Of a stretch of 64,000 nt of DNA, positions 34,620 to 46,420 are shown piece by piece. A program made the translations under genes and the position numbers. Origin of the DNA: Megamerina dolium. Taxonomy: Eukaryota > Arthropoda > Insecta > Diptera > Megamerinidae. Below the pieces are notes generated by a model, which saw nothing but the letters and a program-made list of their open reading frames with translations, was not told where the DNA came from and did no database searches. How positions within the stretch are numbered: the stretch's first letter is position 1; each line of letters begins with the position of its first letter. The DNA lies in assembly GCA_963854835.1 (NCBI GenBank), contig OY978525.1, positions 76,795,628-76,859,627 on the forward strand, in the 5' to 3' direction.

Positions 34620-35668
34620 TTACAATCATTATGTTGTCTTCTTTTTTATTACTTGTGACTGACGATTTAATCTGTTTATTAAGTGTTTTGTAAGTAAGTA
34701 TTTTGTATGCAACACTACCAAGAAATGTTGTTGCTGTCACAGTCTGTAACCCAGCGTCAAATGCACGACAACTGAGTCAACCATAGTTGTTCACTATTTG
34801 GATAAAAAGGAACACATGAGTGTTGTATCGTATGTACACACTGTGTATTGCTGCTGTTATATTAAACAGTCCAAGTAATTCATGAGAATGCTGCTTATTC
34901 TGTTGACTTCATTTAACGCTGCACCGCTTGGTACAGCATATTGGAACCTATGTATCATGTATGTAATCTTAACTCGATTACCTAGTTAACATTGCTATCT
35001 AAATCTTTTTTGTGGGTCTAAACCTTTCTGGCTAGGTTGTCTTTCAATTTTTCAACGTTCCTCTCTACTTGAGATGGCGAGATTACCAATTCATTTATTT
35101 TCTACAAAATCTAAAACTTTTACTTTTTATAATAGTCGTTATAAATTTGAATTTTGTTATATAAAATTTATAGTTATGGTAATATAATTTTACTTTTAGA
35201 AAATCGGTTTTCATGTACGTTGTATATAATATAAGTTTTATATATCAATTTATATTTTTTTAATAATTTAAAAACTTGCATCGTTGTTTTACATATTGTA
35301 TAATTTAACAACAACATTGCAATTTCCTTCTGTTGTAATATCAAACTTTTCTGCACTATTCGATTGTGCATATTTTCATCTCAGACAGTGGAAGACGGAA
35401 TGGTAACCCGTTATGTTAATTCTCTCCATTTATTCTATAACTTCTGTCTCCTATTGCTATGACTGACCTATTTTTCATAATGATTTCCTAAACCTATGTA
35501 TTTCTGTACTAACTCCAATTTAACTATTTGATTGCTTAAAATGCTTGATTAATCAATTCGCCCGTGCTCATGAGTTACAATTTAACGCGATGTACTAAAC
35601 AGATGTGGTTATACACATTACCATGGCAACTTGCCCTATTATACTCGTATGTCCTGAACGTTAACTAA
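34620..35668. other. Non-coding stretch, no element recognised
   Basis: About 1 kb downstream of the small gene. AT-rich, short frames only. It may be single-copy flank brought in with the gene; I see no transposon ends in it. Confidence 0.5.
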
Positions 35669-36197
35669 TAGCCTAGACAGACGGAAGCCTAATTCCGGAT
35701 CACCGAGTTAATTCGAATTAACTCGGGCATTAACTGCAGCTAATCCGCATAAACTCTATGAGTTAATTCTCAAAATAAAAGAGGATTAGGCCAAATTGCG
35801 ATGGCAACACTGCTGAAAATTGGCTATTGTGAATTTTTCTCCATCCATTTCACAAAATATTCACCTAATATTGCTAACAAAAAACTTTCAACAATTGTTA
35901 ACAGTTTTCAACATGAAAAGTGTTGGCGAACAAATAAATCCAGCTGTCAATTACGAACGGTGAATGTCAATTTACAAGTTTCTGATAGTTTTCAGTTTAC
36001 GTACTTCTTATATATTTTCTCATATCGAGAGTGATAGATGACAGAAATTGATAATGATAGTAATGTAAGTGGACAGGCCTAATAAAACAGCAATCAGCCG
36101 TTTAGTTAATCCGCAATACTGCCGTCTGTCAGGTTATTATTTTATTCGGATTAAGTGCGCCGGTAATCCGGAATTAGGCTGCCGTCTGTCTAGGCTA
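35669..36197. mobile_element. MITE with long inverted ends and TAA target duplication
   Basis: 529 bp. The ends match over about 37 bp with two differences (TAGCCTAGACAGACGG then AGCCTAATTCCGGAT; the right end is its complement). TAA flanks both sides (35666-35668 and 36198-36200). A 3-bp TWA duplication is typical of PIF/Harbinger elements. No transposase coding; the body has extra internal repeats of GTTAAT/ATTAAC and GGATTA types. Confidence 0.85.
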
Positions 36198-36586
36198 TAA
36201 TAGGTCTTACTTAATACTATTACGTCTTACTATTTTTTTTTAATACTATTGTATTTTATATCCTAACTGAACAACATTATTTCTTTTTTTTTCTATATGT
36301 TTTTTTTTAACACCCAGCATCTTGCATGTATCGGAAAACAATTTTGAAATGAAATTCGTACCATTATCAGTCACTAAAATTTTGGGTATGTTATATCACG
36401 CAATAACGTCGTTGTAAAACGCTTTTGCTACCCTGATAGCTTCAGCATCACATCAGCAACACAAATAAAAAATTTAGAGAAATAATCTTGAAGTGTAAGT
36501 ATGTATTTGTTTCCAGATGTCGTCTCTGGGAGAATTCCTACCATATCCATATATACCTTTTCAAATTGTACAGATGGTGTGTCAGT

Positions 36587-37237
36587 TCATATCATTGGCA
36601 TTTTTGTGAGCCTCGAGCTCTTGTTAGTTTGACATTTTTTACAATTTTTAACATATTCCTTAATTTGGCTTCGCATACCTTTCCACCTATACTGTCTTCT
36701 AATCCTGAAATAAGTTTTCAGAGCACCCTGATGCCCTGCTAAAGGTGAATCGTAGAAGTTGCGAAGTATCGTCAATATATAATTTTCATCAGTGAGAAGT
36801 TCCGCATTCTTGTTCTCCTGATTTTCTGCATTTTCATCTAGTTTTAACTCGTCACAAGAGCTTTCATCAGGCTCTTCTTGGCTTTCGGTTTCGTCGTCTT
36901 TATTCATCGCCATAGAATGAGTCACAACCATTGTTGACTCCTGATTAGGTTGTGGAACTCTGCTGAGTGCATCCGCGTTCAAGTTCCTTTTGGCTGGTTT
37001 ATAAATTATTTCAAAATCAAATTCAGATAGTTTATGTCTGAACCGTGCCAAACGTGATATCTGGTCTTTCAGATTGGCAAGTCTTCGTAAGCGCTGATGG
37101 TTAGTGTAGACTTTGAATGGTCTACCCAGTAGATAAGCTCTATAATTCTTTATAGCCCACACGATAGTCAAAAATTCCTTTTCAATGGTGGAATATCTTT
37201 TTTCAGTTTCACTAAGGTCGATCTTTTCCAATTTCAC
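36587..37237 (-). pseudogene. Errantivirus RNase H and integrase zinc region
   Basis: 216-codon open piece. RNase H helices (YSTIEKEFLTIVWAIKNYRAYL), the NADALSRV connection, an acidic spacer, and an H2C2 integrase zinc domain (HQGALKTYFRIRRQYRW...CKKC). Integrase core continues in broken frames to 36305. The start of RNase H lies in a separate frame near 37240-37310. Confidence 0.8.
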
Positions 37238-37311
37238 CTTGCGTTAGAACTGCCCCCAAGGCTTCATTGCATCTGTTGTCAGCCCAAAAGGTTCGGAAAA
37301 ATCTGGATACG

Positions 37312-38218
37312 CTAAAATTGGTGGAGAGCTTTCTGACATTTTTCGGTCCATTTAAATTTTGCGTCTTTCCTTAGTAATTTATTAATTGGTGGCGCCATGT
37401 CCGCCATATTTTCAACAAACTTTCGATAATAGTTTACTAAACCTAAGAATATCTGAACGTCTTTCCTATTTCTTGGAACAGGAATATTTTTGACACATTC
37501 TACCTTACTGTGATCTGGAAATGCCTCTTCCTCAGTGCACTTATGACCTAGGTAAATTATCTCTTTTCGCAAAAACTGGCACTTCTCTGTATTTAGTTTT
37601 AAGTTATGTTTACGTAAGAGTTCAAACACTCTCCGCAAACGCGATTCATGTTGTGCCAAATTCAGACCGTAGACAACAATGTCATCCAAATATACAAAAT
37701 AATCTATTCCCTGGAGTCAAGTGAATACATGTTTCATTAATCTTTGAAAAGTCGCAGGTGCTCCCGTTAACCCAAAAGGCATTCTATTAAATTCGTAATG
37801 CCCGACACCTGAACTAAAAGCGGTTTTTTTCTCTGTCAGACTCTTCCATTAGCACTTGATGATATCCACTGGCCAGATCAAGTGTAGTAAAATATCTACT
37901 ATGACCTAACTGATCCAATATCTCATCGATGCGTGGAATTGGAAAAACCTGTTTAAAGGTTGCATCGTTCAATTTTTTGAAATCAATAACTAGTCTCCGT
38001 TTCTTTTTTCTATCGCTTCCCGCCTTCTTTGGGACTAATATTATTGGAGAATTCCATGCGGAAGAACCGGGAATGATTATTTTGTCTTCCAATATTTTAT
38101 TTACCTGTCTATTAATCTCTTCCTTATGCACTTCTGGTAACCTGTACTGTCTCTGATTTACTGGTGCCTGATCTGTCTTTACTGGTATCGTGTGCTTTAT
38201 GCCTGTTGTGTAACACAA
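37312..38218 (-). pseudogene. Errantivirus reverse transcriptase
   Basis: 38218-37814 (134 aa) holds RT fingers and palm (RRLVIDFKKLNDATF, FTTLDLASGYHQV). A frameshift near 37815 leads through a [13 protein letters not shown] stretch to YLDD (about 37690) and the piece 37689-37312 (125 aa, with IYLGHK and the FLGLVNYYRKFV connection). Motif content is complete but the frame is broken at least twice. Confidence 0.85.
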
Positions 38219-38363
38219 TTTATCGCCTTCCTAATAAAACAAATCGTGAAATGACTTGAAAATGTCTTCCATCGATTTTCTTTCTTCCATATTTAGGTTT
38301 GAAAATAACTTAATCGTTTCTAATATTTTAGTAACCCTCTTGTAGTTACTCTTTTCCCTAACG

Positions 38364-39287
38364 CTATTTATTTTCTAGCTCTTTATGCTCTATATGATTA
38401 AATTTAACTATGTTAACTCTCATATCGTTACACACAGAATACGATTTCGTATTTGTATTCAGTATTGGTACATAAACTTTATTATTTGTGACACATCCCA
38501 ATGTCTCAACTTCTTGTTTTTCCACTATAACCGTTTTCAAATTGGTATTTTCCTTCAAGTGAATTATCCTCATAGTTCTCCCTGGTACTACAGCCTCACT
38601 GTTATAGAGTACTCTATTAACCTCGTTCAATGATTTGAGAGGTAAAGCCATTAAATGCTGTTTTTGCTCATCGATGAAAATCAGCTTCTTTTTCATAGTA
38701 TTAAGGACCGACCGGTTCCATAAATTGTCTCGTCCTAGGATACCATCTGCAGGTATCCCTCTCTCTTCAGATATTACATGTAATTCTAAATTCAAATCAT
38801 TAGTCCTTTCATGTTGGACTGCTATTGGCCCTAACGTGGTGACAAATCCTCCGAATGCACCACTAAGATTTTTCCTTGAATTGCCTATCCTGATAACGTA
38901 TTTGTTAATTACTGTTGATTTTACTATACTGGTATCTGCCCCAGAATCTACTAGTAAAATGAGTTTTCCATTTTTTGCTTCCTTGCAAGGAAACTCAATG
39001 AACACATCATCTACATCAGAGACTCCAAAACAATAACCAATTTTGTTAACACTGGATGGGAAAGATGGGTCAACAATCCCTCTGCACGCCTGACTACCAA
39101 CTTCCACCATCCTACTACCTGACGTGGAGGGTGTGTCAACAATCTCTAGAGACGCATGATTGACACCTTCCATTTCAGCTGGCCTATTTTTAGCAAAATT
39201 TTGGAATTCCCGGTTTATTGGCCGTACCTGGGCCCCCGTAGTTTCCCTGAGTCCTTTCCAACTCTTTGCGTTTGTAACAATCGGCAA
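38364..39287 (-). pseudogene. Errantivirus protease and spacer
   Basis: 307-codon open piece with a retropepsin site LLVDSGADTSIVKS (about residue 110) and a GILGRD motif downstream, as in gypsy-type proteases. A cysteine-containing segment upstream (39290-39500) is the decayed nucleocapsid knuckle (CFFYRKPGHRIADC, second Cys replaced by Tyr). Homologous to 8019-8650. Confidence 0.8.
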
Positions 39288-39479
39288 TCCTGTGTCCGGG
39301 CTTCCTGTAAAAGAAACATTTAGCTTCGGACTTATTCCGATTAGGCCCTACGTTTTCCTGGTTTCCCTTACTATGACCTGTTTTTGGAGTATAATTCCCT
39401 TGCGTCTTGGTATTGTTTGTGAACGACGTACAAGATAGATTGAACTCATACCAATATTGCTTACATTAATACAGAAAGG

Positions 39480-40164
39480 CGTATTTTTCCTTTTAAAACA
39501 TTAGTCCCTGGTGTGTCCCTTCTTGTCGCAGAAGGAGCAGGTAGGAACTTTATTTGATCTGCCTTAAATGGCACTTTATTATTCCTGTTGTGGTGGAATG
39601 CTACTATGTTACCTGTTTGGGTTTGGCAAGCTTCATAAGTTAAGTGTATAGTGCTGTTGCCCTTTGTTGAGCAGGATATTCGTATTTACGGCCTCCTCCG
39701 CCAGTTCCTCTAACGTGCCTTTTTTGCTTCTCATATGGACTCTAAGCATTGGTTCACTAAGACCTGTTACAAATGATTTCCTTGTGTACGTCTCCAGTGC
39801 TTGGTCTCCTTTTCCCGCATATGAGACTTTGACATACTGAGTTGCGGCGGTTTTCAATTCGTCTAATCTTCTGGTGAATGCACTTATGCTTTCCTGCCGT
39901 AATTGCCGTGCAAACTGGGTTGAGTGAGTGATGGATTCTAGCTGGATTATCTTCATGTATGTATGTGTTTCTTAGAAGTTTCGCCAATACCAATTTTAAC
40001 CCATCTCCGTATAGACGTTGCTTTATACAGGATATGAAGTCTTCTAACTCATCTGGTTTTATTCCTTTACTAGCTAATTCACATCCAGAGATAAATTGGT
40101 AGACTTCTGATCTCAAATTTTCTGACTCAGCTCCAGTGAGTACTCGAACTAGTCCACTAACCAT
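39480..40164 (-). pseudogene. Errantivirus gag
   Basis: Capsid-like helices in two overlapping frames (40164-39757 and 39956-39633), with the KDLEDF-like DELEDFISCIKQRLYGDG block and a later SISAFTRRLDELK stretch. A frameshift separates them. The first ATG sits about 10 bp from the LTR, so the usual leader and primer-binding site seem to be deleted. Confidence 0.7.
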
Positions 40165-40169
40165 CTGCG

Positions 40170-40828
40170 CAATTAGTTTTCAATATATCATTAATGTGTA
40201 TTTATTTAATCAATTCGTTTTCTTTTCACCATGTGGTTTTTATGTTTTTTCTTTAAATATTTTCCTTTCACTATATATATTCTCATTCCACAATTTGGCT
40301 TTATTAAGGATGTTATATCCTTCACAATATGATTACTATTTTTAGTTCACTCTAAGTCGCTCTTCGAGTCATCTGCTTATCTTACTTAACTAGATTAACT
40401 AACCCACTGACTTCCTAATGCCTAATAGCCTAATGTCTGTGACGTAATTTACAGTTTAAACCTGTCTTTGTATAAAATAATTTCTGAAGAAGTTGCAATT
40501 TCTATTCAATGCAAGGTCGATGCATTGCAATTTCTTCAGTAGATCATGATTACTATTTGTATTTAACACTTGTTGTTGTAAATGTTGTACATGCGTTATG
40601 TATTCATGGTTGTTGCTTATTTTGTTTTTCTTCTTTCTTTTTGGTTCTTTTTCTTTTTTACTGTGTATAGTTGTTAAATTATTTCATAATCGTACTATAA
40701 CGCTGACCACGCATTTTTATAAATATACTATAACCCATTTTAGCCAATGACAATTACATTATGCATAGTATGTTGATTATCATTAATTAGCGATATTCAC
40801 ATAATAAAATAACATAATGATAATAGAT
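40170..40828 (-). repeat. Errantivirus-like 5' LTR
   Basis: About 659 bp. The low-coordinate part matches 21448-21862 and the high-coordinate part matches 29578-29856; this copy is uninterrupted at the point where BEL-1 sits in the other. It has only one unit of the 39-bp repeat and keeps the terminal hairpin near 40487-40543. Confidence 0.8.
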
Positions 40829-40919
40829 GCGAATGCAGTTGTCAACTTGTAAAATATTTATAGATAGACACACCATCGAAGTTGTTAGCACATGATGTCG
40901 ACACTTGACAACCTGTCTA

Positions 40920-41240
40920 ACCAGTAAGCTAACTTGGCCGGAATGGAGCTTAAGTCGGATTAAGCTACTCCTAAAACACAACTGGATACTAGAAGAACCA
41001 TCGGAATTCTAACAGGTCATTGCCTTATTGGTAGGCACGCCAGTAGACTAGGAGTACCGTATTATGATTACTGTAGGAGCTGTTAAGAGGAAAAAGAGTA
41101 GAAATTGTTGAACATCTTCTGTGCGGGTGCTTGGGTCTGTGCAGGAGTATATTTAATATGCTCGGAACTGACTCTTTTGACAGCATTACCAAAATTGTAA
41201 TAACTTGTGGATTTACTTCGACCTAGAACCGAATGTTTTG
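40920..41240 (+). pseudogene. LINE ORF2 C-terminus fragment
   Basis: The plus strand near 40982-41085 reads TIGILTGHCLIGRHASRLG then VPYYDYCRSC, the Cys/His region that follows RNase H in I/R1/jockey-type LINEs. Frame changes on both sides; it ends near the TAG at about 41223. Confidence 0.75.
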
Positions 41241-41606
41241 TATATTCACCGAACTACTGAGATGAAAATGATTTTCTTTAAAAAATTGCTAGCATTTTCA
41301 AGTTATTCCAAGGCAAAATCAGCAAATTCACGACGTTTACGATGATATTGTAAACATTACTGAATACATTGGAAAGCAAATGTCTCGTTCAATATGACCT
41401 AAACGTCATAACGATTTGTATAATCTCTATTGAAAAACCCGTTATAACAAAATTTTTTTAGATATCAGTATTTTCTTAAACACATTTCGTATTGCAAATA
41501 GAATCAATTGTATTTACCTGGATTTTAAAATTTTGAAGAACTAATCATATATTTGTTTACAGTTTGTATATAAATTCTAAAGAACAATATTTGTAAAACA
41601 ATATAA
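41241..41606. other. Non-coding AT-rich stretch
   Basis: Nothing recognised. Confidence 0.4.
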
Positions 41607-41619
41607 CTAAATAATAATA

Positions 41620-41988
41620 GTGGGTGCCGTAGCTTAGTGGTTGGTGTGTTGATCTTCTGATCTGTAGATCGTGCGTTCAACAACAATAACAAAATTTAAT
41701 ATCGAAAAGATTTTTCTTTCGAACGGTACCCACCTGCCGGCAAGAATTGGCAATTTTTGCCGGCAGTAACAATTTGTCAAAAATAGTAATTAAAAGAGCT
41801 CTATGGCAAAACTAAGTTAAAGTGATATCACAAGGGTTCTGCCGTTCGGAACCGGCTAATATAAGTAGGTCTAATGATGTCCAAATTTAACACGCACAAC
41901 AGTATTGGAAGAGAAGCTCGGTGGTATCACAATGGACCTTTCTGGCCTAAGTGTGTCCTCTCAGAGAGAGGGCCTAAGCTAACCTAAC
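41620..41988 (+). mobile_element. tRNA-derived SINE with CCTAA-type tail
   Basis: Head GGGTGCCGTAGCTTAGTGG (A box) with a degraded B box (GTGCGTTCAAC) and the shared body. The end differs from the other copies: after GAGAAGCTCGG it continues with a 60-bp segment ending CCTAAGCTAACCTAAC instead of GGCTTTAAGTGCCAC plus (TA)n. A 13-bp target repeat CTAAATAATAATA flanks it (41607-41619, 41989-42001). Confidence 0.85.
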
Positions 41989-42001
41989 CTAAATAATAAT
42001 A

Positions 42002-43029
42002 AGTAATAAAAAGAGTAGATAAGTATTCTGATTTTAATTAGAATCTCTAGAAGGTCAATTTCTTTATTTGATAATATCAGGCACATATTTATAATTTCAG
42101 TATGAGTATGCCGAGTAGGTCATTTTATATGTATAATTGGTTTCTTCACCACTGCATAAAAATAGAGCTAAGCGTCCCAACAAGCATTTCTGTAATTGTT
42201 TTTAAGAACAACTTATAGTAAATTTGCTCTAATAAACTTGTTTTATAAAGCTTACTTTATGTTTTTAAAATAATAAAAAAGTTAACCTTTTCTAAACGTC
42301 CAGAGCACATATTTATTATCTATATAAGCGAAATTCAAATGTTAAAAAAAAGAGTAGTGCCAATATTTTTGGACAAGAGGCGTTAAATGTAAATATTTTG
42401 CCATTAAAAGAAAAACGTACTCGAAAGTGAATTGTGTGCAGCAGTGAAAACAATAAAATGTTTAAGGTAAATAAGTAATTACAATAAATAAATAAATAAT
42501 TCTTGCCAAAATAGAATTATTAGCTGCATTAAAATCATTCTTTCAGTATGCTAAAAATTCTATTAAATTGAAAACTGGTTCTGGTGCCAAAAATTAATTA
42601 AAATTAATTATACGACCACAAGAAATAATTATTCAGTTTATTGTTATGTATTTTTGTTTCTTAGAGAAATGTGCATTCATTAAATATGAGATTTCAGGAA
42701 GTTTACATTTAATTTTCGATATATATTTAATTACATTTAATGCCTCTTTATATTTAATTTACTAATTATAAAACAATTAGTTATTAAATTTATGTAATTT
42801 TTAATGTGTAAATATAATGGGTTCTACACTTATTATATGCAATAAAATGACATTTAAATAAAGCTTTATAAAAGCGTTTATGAGAAGCTTATTTTTATAC
42901 ATTTTTATATATAATTTGCTTAAGGCGCTTATTACCACGATTCCGTTTCGAAAATAATTCGCTTATTTTGAAGTATTTTATAAATGAAAAATCAGCGTAT
43001 TGTAAGCTTAATTGTAAAGCGAAATTGTG
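42002..43029. other. Non-coding AT-rich stretch
   Basis: About 1 kb of very AT-rich DNA with A/T homopolymers and no coding, RNA or element signal I can support. Confidence 0.5.
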
Positions 43030-44490
43030 ATATGAATTCGTTTCGGGTTTCTGGACTTTTACTCAATGGAAGAATTCAGATGGTGTTCTTTGTGTGGTGC
43101 CATACACAAGTTCGGCTGGTGATGCGTTAACGTTGGGCTTATAAATGGCGCGTAAAGGAGGATAGCGGACAGATGATGAACCCATATTTTTGTATCGTGA
43201 CATAGGTCTACCGCCTTAAACGTTCTGCGCCATATTTCGTTGATCCCGTTGGATTGTAGATGATATGACGTAGTACGCAGATGATTTACAGCAATTGTCT
43301 ATCACGCTCCGATATTATACGCGTTGCGCACCAAATCTTGCAATCCATTGAGATAAAAGATCCTTTGCGACTGTCTTAGCGGTTATATCGGGATCGTATA
43401 TAACGGTCATTTATAGTTAAGCAATATCGTTGCAGTTCACTTAATGGAAATGGGCCAACGATATCGATATTGATATGAGCTTGCGGTGATTCATACTTTG
43501 TTGGAGGTGATTTGGTGTTGCGAGACACTTTTGAGCGTTGGCCGGCCTGACTGCTACAAAAAAAAAACAAAAAATAACAACCCGAATAATGCCGGGGCAA
43601 ACAAATATGGTAGTTATTAGCTTCGTTGTAACACGTGCACCAGGATGCGACAAACTATGCATGCTGGTTAAGATGTGGTTTCGAAGCGCTTTTGGAATGT
43701 AAGGACGTACGTGATATGTAGACGTGTCGCATATTAGCAGTAAATCACTACCTGGAATTGTAAATGTTTTAAATGAAAGTGATGTTTGAGTACCTGACAC
43801 ATTTTGGAGTTGAAGCAGTTCAACATCATCTTTCTGAGCTACTGAAATTTTGTTATTATCAATTGCATGATCTAGCGTTTGAATACGAGAGCTGTTAAAT
43901 TGTCCAACGAAATCTAGTTAGCGGATCCGGCATATTGATGTTTTGTCCAATTTTTTTCCGAAAAACGTAGACTAGGTGGCGATGATCAGTGACAATGTAC
44001 AATTTACAACCTTCCATCATAGACCGAAAGTGATATACACCTTGGTACATCGCTGCCAGCTCATGGTCGTACGTGCTGTTATTACACTTGACAGCTTCTT
44101 GGAGTAAAAATCTGAACAACACCATCTACGCTTTGATGCAACGCTGCACCAGCGGAAGAATCCGAAGCGTCGACATATAGCACTAATTCAGCATCAGGTG
44201 ATGGTTGTGCTAATAATGTTGCGTTTGTTAACTCCACTTTACATTTCTCAAAAGCTGATTCCGCTTGAGAAGTCCAGTTCTCACAGAGTTGTGAAGGTGC
44301 CTAAAAACTTCAATTCGTCCATGACAAATTCGCATTTACTCATGTTGTTTGAAGATATAAACATCGCCAATGTAAGGGGCTAGTCGTATCAAATGCTTTA
44401 ATTATTGTTGCGTTGGCTTTAATTAACGTAGTACAACATGATCTAAGCATCGTTAAATTGTCGATCAGCTGATCACGTCGGGATAACCAG
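43030..44490 (-). pseudogene. Third Ty3/gypsy family: RT end, RNase H and integrase
   Basis: Minus strand, from high to low: end of RT with a NWTSQAESAFEKCK connection (about 44280-44220), RNase H (VLYVDASDSSAGAALHQ, then 44125-43895 with TYDHELAAMYQGVYHFR and VTDHRHLVYVF), the integrase zinc region (43800-43620, HSLSHPGARVTTKLI) and core (43530-43380, INIDIVGPFPLSELQRYCLTINDR), then a NASPAELVYGTT segment near 43100. An A-rich insertion near 43557-43580 and several frameshifts break it. No LTR nearby. Confidence 0.8.
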
Positions 44491-44564
44491 TTTTGGAGTA
44501 TTTATTAAATCAATTATATCTTTTTATTTATTAATATTATATTATGATTATAATTTATTATTAT

Positions 44565-45002
44565 TGTAAAGAGTATCGATAGTTGATTACTCATCACTAT
44601 TGTGACTGACTCTATTGGCAGCATCGAAACGAATGTCAACAAAAAGAAATAAGCGATAACCAGAACAAGCCAACGAGAAAGGAAGAGAAGAATCTCGATA
44701 AAGGAAGATTCTGGGGTGTTGCCAACAGAGTATAAATAGAGCCAGTGTTGAGAATTGACAATCAATCTACTTCCGAACGTGATTGCGAAAACATTGATAC
44801 AGAGGCAAAAGTTGCAAGTACATTTAAGTGTTATAGTAAATAGTTGATTGTAAACAGTGTTGATTGTAAATAGAGGTTATTAAATAAATTGTTGCTGTAT
44901 ATAGTTGTATAAAATAAGTGTTGCAGTTATCATTAACAGAATTCAGTGATCGAACAAGGTAATTCAAATAGAATTAAACGTTCACAGAATAAAAACGTAA
45001 CA
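44565..45002 (+). repeat. SAP-gypsy 5' LTR
   Basis: Begins TGTAAAGAG, ends AAAAACGTAACA. TATA-like TATAAATAG near 44741. Confidence 0.95.
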
Positions 45003-45031
45003 ATTGGTGTCAGAAGTGGGATTCTGTAAAG

Positions 45032-46336
45032 ATGGTGAAAATTGACCAACTAAAAGTGGACCAGCTTAAAAAGCTGTTGGTAGAGATGAATCTATCGTCA
45101 TCAGGTGCAAAGGCGGAACTGCTGGTGAGGCTGAGGAAAGCCATGGAGGCTAAGGGAATTAATGTAGAAGAACATGAGTTCTTTGAGGAAGACGATATAC
45201 ATGCAGTTGTGCACGCCGAGGAAGAGAGCAAGGTAGATTCGAGTGGTCAACTCATGGAATTTATGAAATCCATGATGCAACAGCAGCAGCAGCAACTGCA
45301 AGGAATTAATGCGAAGTTACAAGAACATTCGGCTGAATTACGTACGGAAATTCAAGGAAATGCGTCTCGCATTGACTCCAAGCTTCAAGAACATTCGGCT
45401 GAATTGCGTATGAAAATTCAAGAAGGTTCGTCCCGCCAAGAAAACGCTATGGGAGAATTCCAGAAAACAATTGACTACAAGTTTCAAGAACATTCGGCTC
45501 GCCAAGAACACGTCATCGAAAATCTACAAAAAGGAATTGAACTTAGATTTCAGGAAATTTCCGGAGCTATTAATGACAAAGTCACAGAGCTGAAAGAACA
45601 CGTGGATGAGTTGGATGATAAGCTGAAGGAACATGTCGACGACTGGGAAGATAAGTTCGAGAAATTACAGCACGAACTCAATCAACTAAAAATAAATGGA
45701 CCAGCCACATCAGTGATTAGAGATTCAAGTACAATCAAACTAAAGTCACCAACATTTGACGGAAGCACGCCATTCAATATCTTCAAGCTTCAATTCGAGA
45801 CAACAGCGTCGAAGAATCAATGGGATGATAGCGACAAGACTGCTGCTTTAATAGTCGCATTAAAAGGTAATGCTTCCGAGGTGTTACAGATGGTTCCAGA
45901 GAAAGATCGTGGTAGCTACCAGTCACTGATGGACACACTCCAGCGAAAATATGGAAATGAATACAAGAGTCAATTACATCGAGTGGAATTGAGATCGCGA
46001 GTGCAACGGAGTAATGAGAGCCTTCAGGAATTCGCTTCCGATATTGAGCGCTTATGTCATCTAGCGTTCTCCGGTAATTCGGAAGAGTTCGTCGAAAAAA
46101 TAAAAATAGAGGCATTCATAGATGGCATACGTGATGGAGAGACAAAGCGTGCCCTAGTCATGTCACCCAGGAATACTTATGCCGAAACAGTCAGTAGTGC
46201 CTTGACGTTTGAAGCCGCCAGTTTCATGTGTCGACCAATGCCACGGGTACGCCAATTAGAAACAGAAACAACAGATCTGGTTGAAGTAGTGCGTCAGGCA
46301 GGCGAATTCTCCAGGAAGACAAAAGAAGGAGAATAA
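45032..46336 (+). CDS. SAP-gypsy Gag (434 aa) with N-terminal SAP motif
   Basis: Structural Gag. Residues about 5-42 form a SAP helix-turn-helix (VDQLKKLLVEMNLSSSGAKA), a motif usually linked to chromatin or DNA binding. Then an acidic stretch; a coiled-coil region (about 70-240) of diverged QEHSAELR.IQE repeats; and a retroviral-type capsid (about 245-405, TFDGSTPFNIFKLQFE, YGNEYKSQLHRVELR). The start is the first ATG after the primer-binding site. The frame ends at KTKEGE. No CCHC zinc knuckle is present, whereas a degraded relative near 60560-60605 has KCFICDKKG then HMAHGNC across a frameshift, so the nucleocapsid was probably lost here. Confidence 0.9.
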   Translation: MVKIDQLKVDQLKKLLVEMNLSSSGAKAELLVRLRKAMEAKGINVEEHEFFEEDDIHAVVHAEEESKVDSSGQLMEFMKSMMQQQQQQLQGINAKLQEHSAELRTEIQGNASRIDSKLQEHSAELRMKIQEGSSRQENAMGEFQKTIDYKFQEHSARQEHVIENLQKGIELRFQEISGAINDKVTELKEHVDELDDKLKEHVDDWEDKFEKLQHELNQLKINGPATSVIRDSSTIKLKSPTFDGSTPFNIFKLQFETTASKNQWDDSDKTAALIVALKGNASEVLQMVPEKDRGSYQSLMDTLQRKYGNEYKSQLHRVELRSRVQRSNESLQEFASDIERLCHLAFSGNSEEFVEKIKIEAFIDGIRDGETKRALVMSPRNTYAETVSSALTFEAASFMCRPMPRVRQLETETTDLVEVVRQAGEFSRKTKEGE

Positions 46337-46420
46337 GGTGGATAGCGATCGCTACACTAACACAAATCCATCGTTAAACTAAATCGAGTCAGTTCAGCGG
46401 GGCGTGAACTGACTCCAACA

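Larger units (their letters stand above)
36305..40164 (-). mobile_element. Errantivirus-like Ty3/gypsy, gag-pol part
   Basis: Minus-strand gag, protease, RT, RNase H and integrase, with an LTR directly upstream at 40170-40828. The integrase is cut near 36305 within the core domain (the DNGTNF motif lies at about 36350-36370). Frameshifts and stops occur throughout. Together with env at 30.2-31.3 kb and the split LTR it may form one provirus. Confidence 0.85.

Noticed and set aside
35801..36034. 77-aa frame inside the MITE as a transposase
   Set aside because: No transposase motif, too short, and lies within non-coding MITE sequence.
41980..42000. CCTAACCTAA stretch as a telomeric repeat
   Set aside because: Only two units, at a SINE 3' end; Diptera lack this telomere repeat.
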